DNA of 21,085 nucleotides, from positions 1-21,085 of the forward strand of contig CANKNP010000041.1 of the NCBI GenBank assembly GCA_947483545.1, given 5' to 3'. Shown one piece after another: positions 15,712-21,085 of this stretch. This DNA is from Deltaproteobacteria bacterium. Lineage in GTDB: Bacteria > Myxococcota > UBA796 > SXON01. The translations under genes were made by a program, and so were the position numbers. The notes beneath the pieces are model-generated. The model saw only the letters and a program-made list of their open reading frames with translations. It did not search any database and was not told where the DNA came from. Each line of letters starts with the position of its first letter. Position 1 is the first letter of the stretch.

Positions 15712-16470
15712 TCAGCTCCCGCGGCCGAGGAGGGTAGCGAGCACCTCGAAGCCGCGGGGGAGCGTGTCGTACCAGGTGTCGAGGATGGCCGGCAACGAGA
15801 TCGCCATCAGCACAAATGACGCTGCCACCGTGATCGTGGGGCCGATCGCGAAGAAGAGCTGCAGCCCCGGCGCCATGCGACCAAGCAGGGAGAGGCCGAG
15901 GTTCACACAGAAGACGAAGGCGGTGAGGGGGCCGGCGAGCTGGATACCCGTGCTCAGGGCCACGCCGCCAAGGGGGACGAGCAGCTCCCCAGCCAGGAAT
16001 GCGGAGGATGCGTGACCCGGTGGGAGCGCCTGCAGGGATGCGCCGAGCGCGGCGATGCAGCGCAGGTGAAGGTTGGCGCCAAAGAAGACGCCCGTTCCGA
16101 GCCAGGTGACGAGAACGCCGGCGGCGCCAGGCTGCGTCATGGTCACGGGGTCGATCATCGAGGCGATCTGCAGCCCGCTCTGCGCCGAGATGACCTCCGC
16201 GGCGGTGGACAGGGCGCCGAAGACGAGCGACACCGAGAGTCCCATGGCGACGCCGAGCACGGCCTCAGCGGCGACCTGACCGAACAGCGAGGCGAGCCCG
16301 GCGGGGGGTTGCATGGGGCCCGCCGCGGGGAGCAGGAGCAGGGTCAACGGCACCGCCACAAGCAGCCGCGCGTAGGAGGGCACGGCGCGCGACGAGAGAC
16401 CGGGCAGGAGCATGAGCAGCCCCGCGAGCCGCGCAAAGATCAGGACGCCCGCCGTGGTGGTCTCGATCAC
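15712..16470 (-). CDS. fliR: Flagellar export gate protein FliR
   Basis: A 252-residue membrane protein with about six hydrophobic segments (TTAGVLIFARLAGLLMLLPG at the N-terminus, VAASFVLMAISLPAIL near the C-terminus), usual for FliR (about 260). FliR joins FliP and FliQ in the helical FliP5Q4R1 export pore. The chosen start is the GTG at 16470, overlapping the fliQ stop by four bases (GTGA). A further in-frame start at 16530 would add 20 polar residues overlapping fliQ and is unlikely. Confidence 0.93.
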   Translation of the reverse strand: MIETTTAGVLIFARLAGLLMLLPGLSSRAVPSYARLLVAVPLTLLLLPAAGPMQPPAGLASLFGQVAAEAVLGVAMGLSVSLVFGALSTAAEVISAQSGLQIASMIDPVTMTQPGAAGVLVTWLGTGVFFGANLHLRCIAALGASLQALPPGHASSAFLAGELLVPLGGVALSTGIQLAGPLTAFVFCVNLGLSLLGRMAPGLQLFFAIGPTITVAASFVLMAISLPAILDTWYDTLPRGFEVLATLLGRGS

Positions 16471-16736
16471 CGCCCGACCGTGGAGATGCGCCCGAAGCTG
16501 CTCGTGCCGTAGGTCGTCGCCTGTTCGCACATCCAGCCCGCCGAGACAGCGAGCAGGAGCGCGATGGCGAACAACTTGGGGAGAAAGGTCAGGGTCATCT
16601 CGTGGACCTGGGTGACCGCCTGGAACACGGACACGGCCGTTCCCACGATCAGCGTGACGAACAAGGCGGGTCCCCCAAGCATGAGCACCATCCAGAGCGC
16701 CTCACGACCCGCGCGCGTGGCCTCCGCGAAGCTCAT
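16467..16736 (-). CDS. fliQ: Flagellar export gate protein FliQ
   Basis: An 89-residue protein, exactly the family length, made of two transmembrane hairpin helices (LWMVLMLGGPALFVTLIVG and LPKLFAIALLLAVSAGWM) around the conserved Q-A-V-T-Q-V-H-E-M-T-L-T-F-L-P-K loop, the hallmark of FliQ/SctS. Four copies pack with FliP and FliR in the export pore. The ATG at 16736 overlaps the fliP stop by four bases (ATGA). The frame stays open a long way upstream, but that part is a shadow of fliP. Confidence 0.96.
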   Translation of the reverse strand: MSFAEATRAGREALWMVLMLGGPALFVTLIVGTAVSVFQAVTQVHEMTLTFLPKLFAIALLLAVSAGWMCEQATTYGTSSFGRISTVGR

Positions 16737-17464
16737 CGCGAGATCCCGGAGACGACATCGCGCACCAGCAGGCTCCAGCCGTCCATGAGCACGAAGATCA
16801 TCAGCTTGAAGGGCAGGGATACGAGCACGGGCGGCAACATCATCATGCCCATCCCGAGCAGGATGCTGCTGACCACCAGATCGATCACCAGAAACGGCAA
16901 CAAGGTGTAGATGCCGATGATGAGGGAGGTCTTCAGCTCGGAGAGCATGAACGCGCTCGCGACAGCGGCCGTGGGCAGCGCGGCGAGCGAATCGGGGCGC
17001 TCGATTCTGGCGGCTTCGAGCACGGTGGCCATGTCGTCGCGTCGGGTGTTCGCGAGCATGAATGTCCGAAGGGGGGCGACGGTCGAATCCAGCGCCTCCG
17101 CGGGTGTGGTGGCGCCGTCCAGAAAGGGGACGAGCCCCTGCTGCCAGGAGGCCTCGAACACCGGCTGCATGACCAGGAGGGTCAGGAACAGGGACAGGCC
17201 GACGATGACCTGATTCGGCGGGCTCTGGTTGAGGCCCAGCGCCTGGCGCATGAGGGAGAACACCATGACGAACCGGACAAACGGCGTCATTCCCAACAGC
17301 ATTGCCGGCAGGAAGCTCAACCCGGTCAGGAACAGCAGCATGCGCACGGCCGTGCTCGTAGCGACGGGGCCTTCCCCGATGGCCTGCCCGATCAGCTGGC
17401 CCGCAGGCTCCGAGAGCTCCCCCAGCCCGGCAGCATGCGCCGTCGCCATCAGCCAGAGCGTCAT
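16733..17464 (-). CDS. fliP: Flagellar export gate protein FliP
   Basis: A 243-residue protein (family about 245) with a cleavable signal peptide (MTLWLMATAHAAG), hydrophobic segments including FLTGLSFLPAMLLGMTPFVR, and the strongly conserved C-terminal region IIGIYTLLPFLVIDLVVSS followed by GMGMMMLPPVLVSLPFKLM. Five FliP copies form the core of the export pore. It overlaps both fliO (four bases) and fliQ (four bases), so the fliN-fliR genes are translationally linked. Confidence 0.97.
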   Translation of the reverse strand: MTLWLMATAHAAGLGELSEPAGQLIGQAIGEGPVATSTAVRMLLFLTGLSFLPAMLLGMTPFVRFVMVFSLMRQALGLNQSPPNQVIVGLSLFLTLLVMQPVFEASWQQGLVPFLDGATTPAEALDSTVAPLRTFMLANTRRDDMATVLEAARIERPDSLAALPTAAVASAFMLSELKTSLIIGIYTLLPFLVIDLVVSSILLGMGMMMLPPVLVSLPFKLMIFVLMDGWSLLVRDVVSGISR

Positions 17465-17961
17465 GCCAACACCCCATGCCGTGCGGCGTGAGCGGAGAAC
17501 GGCTCGCCGTGCCGCTCGGCCAGCACCTCGTCCACGAGCGTGGCGCCGGGTTGGGCGCGCGCGATGGGTTGCGCTGCCACAATGTCAGGAACCTGCCCGA
17601 GATCGGCGACGAGCGTCGGGGCGCCCGCACCCGTGCCGATCAACAGCCTCCGGCGCTCACCATCGGCGTCGACCACCTCGAGCAGGACGAGCGCGGTGCG
17701 GTCCCCGAGGGGATGACGGCAGAGCACATGCAGCGGCTTGCCCGGCGCGTCCCGGGATGCCGAGGAGCGCAGGCGCCACGCGCCCCAGAGCCCAGCCACG
17801 CCCATCGCCAGCGCGGCCACCATCTTCCACGGGGACGGGTCCGACACCTCGGTCTCGTGGAGGGCCACGGCAGGGGCTGCGCCAAACAGGCGAGTATAGG
17901 TCTCCGGCTCCCCGGGCTCGTCGGCCAACCCAAGGGACGCGACAAGCAGCAGGCCGATCAT
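17461..17961 (-). CDS. fliO: Flagellar export scaffold protein FliO
   Basis: A 166-residue protein with a short signal-like N-terminus (MIGLLLVASLGLA), a transmembrane helix at about 47-62 (MVAALAMGVAGLWGAW), and a small cytoplasmic beta domain (GKPLHVLCRHPLGDRTALVL, then RRRLLIGTGAG). FliO is poorly conserved. It acts as a temporary scaffold for assembling the FliP pentamer. The call relies on topology, on the FliO-like 'V-x-x-x-x-L-G-D-R-x-x-L-x-L-L-E-V' strand pattern, and on its place between fliN and fliP, overlapping each by four bases. Confidence 0.85.
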   Translation of the reverse strand: MIGLLLVASLGLADEPGEPETYTRLFGAAPAVALHETEVSDPSPWKMVAALAMGVAGLWGAWRLRSSASRDAPGKPLHVLCRHPLGDRTALVLLEVVDADGERRRLLIGTGAGAPTLVADLGQVPDIVAAQPIARAQPGATLVDEVLAERHGEPFSAHAARHGVLA

Positions 17962-18224
17962 CCGGCGTCGCGCTCGAGCGTCTCACCATCCAGCTCGACG
18001 ATCTTCAGCGCGACGCGGTCCTTGACCACCACCATCTCGCCTCGCGCCAGCACCCGACCTCCGACCACCAGCTCCACCAGATCGCCAATGCCTCGATCGA
18101 GCTCGACGACGTCGTCGTGGTCCAGGGATGCGAGCTCCCGGATCGTCATACGCGCCCTGCCGAGAACAACCACGACCTCGACTGGAAAGTCCTGGAGAAA
18201 GCCCACGCCCTTGCCGAATGACAT
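17958..18224 (-). CDS. fliN: Flagellar motor switch protein FliN (single-domain, short)
   Basis: An 88-residue protein that is almost entirely the SpoA/C-ring domain (FPVEVVVVLGRARMTIRELA, then DDVVELDRGIGDLVELVVGG and VKDRVALKIVEL). FliN forms the lower C-ring and docks FliH. Enteric FliN has about 137 residues; the N-terminal extension is missing here. The ATG at 18224 is chosen because AGGAG lies seven bases upstream; an upstream in-frame GTG at 18242 would put that ribosome site inside the gene. A predicted promoter lies just upstream, in the end of fliM. Confidence 0.94.
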   Translation of the reverse strand: MSFGKGVGFLQDFPVEVVVVLGRARMTIRELASLDHDDVVELDRGIGDLVELVVGGRVLARGEMVVVKDRVALKIVELDGETLERDAG

Positions 18225-18248
18225 GATAAGACTCCTGTACACCAGCCG

Positions 18249-18275
18249 CTATCGGTCGCCCTCTTCAGGACTTGA
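18249..18275 (-). promoter_or_regulatory. Predicted sigma-28-type promoter for fliN-fliO-fliP-fliQ-fliR-flhB
   Basis: The minus strand reads TCAAGTCC (18275-18268), 11 bases, then ACCGATAG (18256-18249). The -35 matches five of eight and the -10 six of eight positions of the sigma-28 consensus. The site is within the last codons of fliM, and its final TAG is the fliM stop codon. Predicted initiation near 18242 would leave a leader of about 18 bases carrying the AGGAG of fliN. Confidence 0.6.
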
Positions 18276-19133
18276 GGGGGAATCGAGGCGGTGCTTCACG
18301 CGGAACGAGCGCAGGCCGCCGCTGGTCCCCGGCTCACCGAAAAAGACGCGCCGATCCGAAACGCAGCCGCAGGTCTCAGCCAGCGCCCCGAGCGGCAGTT
18401 CGTCGCCGACCTTGAGCGCTTGAAGCCGTCGAACGGGGACTTCGAGTCGAGCGAGCTCGATGGTTAGCTCCAAGCGTACATCCAGCACCCGGTCGAACTT
18501 GGGGACCCGGCGGCCGAGGGCCGGTTTTCTGGGCTGTTGCGGCGGCGCCAGGGTCTCGACCACCGCACTCGGGAGCGCCACGAAGATCCTCCCCTGTGCG
18601 TCGTTGCCGCTGATCTCGAGCTCGACGATGGCGTACGCGGTCTCGGGGGCGACATCGGCGCAGATGCGCCGCGAGCAGGCGACGGCCGCGGGGCGCGTCG
18701 CCAGCGGGTTCGCCCCCGACCAGGATCCGCTGATGGCGTCCGCGACCTCGCGGGAGATGCGAGCGCCGATGGTCTGCTCGACCTCTGTGACCACGCCCGC
18801 CCGGGGCTTCGACGTCTGCTGCTCGCCCTCACCGAACAGTCTTCCCATGAGATGGCTAAGAAGTCGGCGTTCAAAGATGATGTATGCCGGATTTGCAGCC
18901 CCGACGATCGAGCTGGCGCACCAAAGCGCGGCGTCGGCGTACCGAGCCCCTGTACACAGGTCCCCGAGCGTCGTGAGGGTGACCGCCGCGACGCTGGTGG
19001 GCGAATCGACGCCTGTTCGCGTCGTGAGCTGGCCTCGGAGTCGCCGGGCGACGCCGCCGAACACCTCATGGAGCAGCGGCTCTGCGAGGAGGGCCTGGGC
19101 GGTCGGGCCTGGCTGAGAGGGCCCAGGGCTCAT
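18249..19133 (-). CDS. fliM: Flagellar motor switch protein FliM, lacking the CheY-binding N-terminus
   Basis: A 294-residue protein, shorter than enteric FliM (334). The CheC-like middle domain (about 25-185; TLGDLCTGARYADAALWC, then EVEQTIGARISREVADAI) and C-terminal SpoA domain (about 210-285; VLDVRLELTIELARLEVPV, then LKVGDELPLG) are present. The start ATG at 19133 overlaps the fliL stop by four bases. The usual N-terminal (L/I)SQxEIDALL peptide that binds phosphorylated CheY is absent: the protein begins MSPGPSQPGPTAQALLAEPL. The GGxG loop near the FliG contact reads GEGEQ. It is clearly a switch-complex protein, but control of rotation may differ from the standard model. Confidence 0.88.
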   Translation of the reverse strand: MSPGPSQPGPTAQALLAEPLLHEVFGGVARRLRGQLTTRTGVDSPTSVAAVTLTTLGDLCTGARYADAALWCASSIVGAANPAYIIFERRLLSHLMGRLFGEGEQQTSKPRAGVVTEVEQTIGARISREVADAISGSWSGANPLATRPAAVACSRRICADVAPETAYAIVELEISGNDAQGRIFVALPSAVVETLAPPQQPRKPALGRRVPKFDRVLDVRLELTIELARLEVPVRRLQALKVGDELPLGALAETCGCVSDRRVFFGEPGTSGGLRSFRVKHRLDSPSSPEEGDR

Positions 19134-19702
19134 TGAATCACGAACTGCGTGAAGTAGAGGCGGCCGATCGCAGCGGGTGCGACCACACCGTTCACGCGAC
19201 TGATGAGCTCGTCACGCAACCGCGTCTTGCCCTCGGCCCCCTCAAGCTCGGACCAGGTGTAGTCGCTGACTGCGGTGATGATCGAGTCCCGCAGCTGGGC
19301 AGAGCGCAAGGCCAAGCCCGGGGCGTCGTCCGCGTCGGTTTCGATCTGGACTTCCAGCCGCAGCACGCGCCCGCCGGCGCCGCCGCGCAGGTTCACCGTG
19401 AGCGCGCCCAGGTTCGTCACGGCGGTTCCGGCCGCCTCGTTCAGCGTGACCGCTCCATCCGGGCCGGTGCTGACGGCTGCCGCCCCATGCGCCTCCGGCG
19501 CCGCCGCAGCCTCCTCGACGGGCTCCTCGGCGGCTTCTCCGCCGAGGCCCCCGGAGAAAAGGGCGCCACCGAAGCCGGCCCCCAGGCCCAACAGCAGCGT
19601 CACCACCGGGATGATCAGGCTGCGGGCCGAGAACCCGGAGCGGGGTCGGGTTGCGGCGGCCGGGGTTTCTTCGATCTTGACTCCGATGGCTGGCGGGCTC
19701 AT
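19130..19702 (-). CDS. fliL: Flagellar basal body-associated protein FliL
   Basis: A 190-residue single-pass membrane protein: a short cytoplasmic tail (MSPPAIGVKIEETPAAATRP), a transmembrane helix at about 29-50 (SLIIPVVTLLLGLGAGFGGALF), an Ala/Glu-rich linker, and a periplasmic FliL domain (GALTVNLRG, then RVLRLEVQIET, LRDSIITAVSDYTW and a C-terminal RLYFTQFVIQ). FliL encircles and stabilises the stators. The ATG at 19702 has AGGAAG about eight bases upstream; an upstream in-frame start at 19861 would cross the predicted promoter. It is the first gene of the minus-strand series. Confidence 0.93.
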   Translation of the reverse strand: MSPPAIGVKIEETPAAATRPRSGFSARSLIIPVVTLLLGLGAGFGGALFSGGLGGEAAEEPVEEAAAAPEAHGAAAVSTGPDGAVTLNEAAGTAVTNLGALTVNLRGGAGGRVLRLEVQIETDADDAPGLALRSAQLRDSIITAVSDYTWSELEGAEGKTRLRDELISRVNGVVAPAAIGRLYFTQFVIQ

Positions 19703-19751
19703 CTGGCGGCTTCCTGCACATGAACTCCGGGGAGAGGGGTACGATGCTCGC

Positions 19752-19778
19752 CTATCGGACGTCCCCCCGTAATCTTTA
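19752..19778 (-). promoter_or_regulatory. Predicted sigma-28-type promoter for fliL-fliM
   Basis: The minus strand reads TAAAGATT (19778-19771), 11 bases, then TCCGATAG (19759-19752). The -35 matches seven of eight positions of TAAAGTTT and the -10 six of eight of GCCGATAA, with the exact consensus spacing. It is the only one of the five sites with TAAA rather than TCAA in the -35. Predicted initiation near 19745 gives a leader of about 43 bases before the fliL ATG. It lies in the divergent fliL/fliA region. Confidence 0.75.
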
Positions 19779-19896
19779 GCGACTCCGCAGCGCTGGTCGG
19801 GCGTGGCCCCCCCCTCGGGCTCGCGAGTCCCTGTTTTGAAGTCTTTTGCCGAGGGCCTCAAGAACGAGGGGCAGTGACCGAAGAGCCGTCGTGAGG

Positions 19897-19928
19897 TTGG
19901 ACCGAGAGTGATCCCGCGTGGCTACAAT
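19897..19928 (+). promoter_or_regulatory. fliA: Weak candidate sigma-70-like promoter for fliA
   Basis: TACAAT at 19923-19928 is a good -10 hexamer and would start transcription near 19935, about 24 bases before the fliA ATG. TTGGAC at 19897-19902 is the only nearby -35-like hexamer, but the 20-base spacing is too long for a standard promoter, so an activator or chance is possible. No sigma-28-type CCGATA element and no sigma-54 GG-N10-GC element was seen on this strand. The rest of the roughly 256-base divergent region holds the fliL promoter and one eight-base palindrome (CTCGCGAG, 19820-19827). Confidence 0.25.
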
Positions 19929-19958
19929 CGCTGTGATGGCGATCGACTCGTTGAAGGC

Positions 19959-20699
19959 ATGACCCGGGAGGATGTCTACGAGCGATTTTCCCGCCGAATC
20001 GTGCAGTTGGCGCGAAGGGTCGCGGACAGGGCCGGGCAGAGCGGTGACGTTCCCGCCGAGGATCTCGTCGGCTATGGCGCGCTGGGGCTGCTGGAGGCCT
20101 TCGACCGGTTCGAACCGAGCCTTGACGTCGACTTCTCCAGCTACGCCTCCTACCGCATCCTGGGGCAGATGCTCGATGCTGAGCGTCGCGCGTCCGGCGT
20201 CACGCGCCGGCAACGACAGGTTTCACGTGAACTGGCGGTGGCCACCGCCAAGTCGCGCGAGGTGCTCGGCCGAGAGCCGGGTCACGCAGAGATGGCCGCT
20301 CACCTTGGTGTCGACATGGATACGTACTGGCGCCTTCGCGCCCTCGCCCTTCCCGCGACCCGCGAGTCGTCCTCCGCCTTGAACGCAGACCCGAGGCTCG
20401 GCGTGGAAGAGGCCGTGGGCCCGCGCCGCATGATGGAGGCCGATGCCCGCGCCGCGTTGCGCACGTCGATCCTGGCGCTCCTGCCCAAGGAGCGCCAGGT
20501 CGTGCTGCTCTACTACTCGCGGGACTGCTCCCTGGCGGAGATCGGGGCGGTGCTGGATGTGACCCCCTCCCGCGTGTCGCAGATCATGGCGAGCGCGCGG
20601 GTGAAGCTGCGCAAGGCCATCGGGATCGAGGTGGGGGTCGACTACAGCGCGGACATGGAGGGCATGTTGGTCGAGCCTCCGGCGAACTCCCGTGCGTGA
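19959..20699 (+). CDS. fliA: Flagellar sigma factor FliA (sigma-28)
   Basis: A 246-residue sigma factor of the FliA/WhiG group. Region 2 (about 5-85) includes EDLVGYGALGLLEAFDRFEP and DFSSYASYRILGQMLDAERR; region 3 (about 90-150) has a helix-turn-helix-like GREPGHAEMAAHLGVDMDTY; region 4 (about 180-235) is LPKERQVVLLYYSRDCSLAE followed by DVTPSRVSQIMASARVKLRK. It directs RNA polymerase to flagellar promoters; five matching sites lie on the opposite strand. The ATG at 19959 is preferred because the conserved region follows it directly, but its AAGG is only three bases away. An in-frame GTG at 19908 would add 17 residues and remains possible. It is transcribed away from fliL and overlaps the next gene by eight bases. 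Confidence 0.95.
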   Translation: MTREDVYERFSRRIVQLARRVADRAGQSGDVPAEDLVGYGALGLLEAFDRFEPSLDVDFSSYASYRILGQMLDAERRASGVTRRQRQVSRELAVATAKSREVLGREPGHAEMAAHLGVDMDTYWRLRALALPATRESSSALNADPRLGVEEAVGPRRMMEADARAALRTSILALLPKERQVVLLYYSRDCSLAEIGAVLDVTPSRVSQIMASARVKLRKAIGIEVGVDYSADMEGMLVEPPANSRA

Positions 20700-21085
20700 T
20701 CTCTACACGTCCTTCACCGGCGCATCGGCGGCTTGGCGCCAGCTCGAACTGATCGCCAACAACGTGGCGAACACGCACACCCAGGGCTACCGCGAGCAGC
20801 GTCAGCGCTTCGAGCTCGTTGGGGAGACGTCGGTGAAGGCGTCGGGCGCGACGTACAACCGGGAGGATGGGGCGCTTGCAACCGACGGCGTGGCAACCCA
20901 CCTCGCGCTGCGGGGGGAGGGCTTCTTTGCGCTCGCGGACGGCACGGCCACGCGGGATGGTGGGTTCAGGTTCGACACTGAGGGGCAGCTTGTCACAGCC
21001 GAGGGTACCCCGGTGCTGACTGAAGGCGGGCCCGTCCAGCTTGATCCAGGCGAAACGATGACGGTGTCTCCCGAAGGCCTGGTGA
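20692..21085 (+). CDS. flgF: Flagellar proximal rod protein, probably FlgF (N-terminal part, runs off right edge)
   Basis: The frame starting at GTG 20692 is open to the edge (131 codons). The N-terminus VRDLYTSFTGASAAWRQLEL is followed by the rod signature IANNVANTHTQGYR (residues 21-34), and further on by the FlgE/F/G pattern GEGFFALADGTATRDGGFRF and DTEGQLVTAEGTPVL. These proteins stack to form the rod. FlgF and FlgG cannot be separated with certainty from this part. FlgF is favoured because the N-terminus departs from the usual FlgG start and because flgF commonly heads a flgF-flgG run. The GTG overlaps the fliA stop by eight bases, so the two are probably co-translated. Confidence 0.85.
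   Translation, partial: MRDLYTSFTGASAAWRQLELIANNVANTHTQGYREQRQRFELVGETSVKASGATYNREDGALATDGVATHLALRGEGFFALADGTATRDGGFRFDTEGQLVTAEGTPVLTEGGPVQLDPGETMTVSPEGLV

Noticed and set aside
16737..17630. Long upstream extension of the fliQ frame
   Set aside because: It is an out-of-frame shadow of fliP; the family length of 89 residues and the ATGA overlap fix the fliQ start at 16736.

Overview
The window is a flagellar gene cluster from a very GC-rich Gram-negative bacterium. Nineteen of its 21 genes lie on the minus strand. In the direction of transcription they run fliL-fliM-fliN-fliO-fliP-fliQ-fliR-flhB, then three cell-surface genes, then flhA-fliF-fliG-fliH-fliI-fliJ-motE-fliK. fliK runs off the left edge. 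On the plus strand, divergent from fliL, are fliA (the flagellar sigma factor, sigma-28) and the start of a rod gene, probably flgF, which runs off the right edge. Packing is tight: most neighbours overlap by 1-13 bases or sit a few bases apart. The longest non-coding stretch is the roughly 256-base fliL/fliA divergent region.

The host is probably a flagellated member of the Myxococcota or a related former 'deltaproteobacterial' lineage. This is an inference. It rests on high GC, very short uncharged signal peptides, MopE-type Asp/Cys repeats, an OmpA protein with thrombospondin type-3 repeats, and two proteins ending in a Gly-Cys / short transmembrane / Arg-cluster tail like the MYXO-CTERM sorting signal.

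Layout: 1-6180 holds fliK (partial), motE, fliJ, fliI, fliH, fliG and fliF (hook-length control, stator chaperone, export ATPase complex, rotor and MS ring). 6249-8330 is flhA. 8368-14596 is a three-gene surface module that is not part of the standard flagellum: OmpA/TSP3 protein, a 1140-residue beta-helix/MopE-repeat protein, and a beta-propeller-like protein. 14649-19702 holds flhB, fliR, fliQ, fliP, fliO, fliN, fliM and fliL (export gate, switch and FliL). 19959-21085 holds fliA and flgF.

The main finding is a set of five sites on the minus strand that share T(C/A)AA-N16-CCGATA(G/A). This is the spacing and -10 sequence of the classical sigma-28 promoter. They lie in front of fliL, fliN, the surface module, fliF and fliJ, so the sigma factor encoded by the adjacent fliA could drive switch, export, MS-ring and surface genes together. 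In two cases (fliI and fliM) the last three bases of the -10 element are the stop codon of the upstream gene. The surface module has its own copy of the site and the best -10 match, which suggests the three surface proteins are made with the flagellum. That flagellum-linked surface module is the best candidate here for something undescribed.
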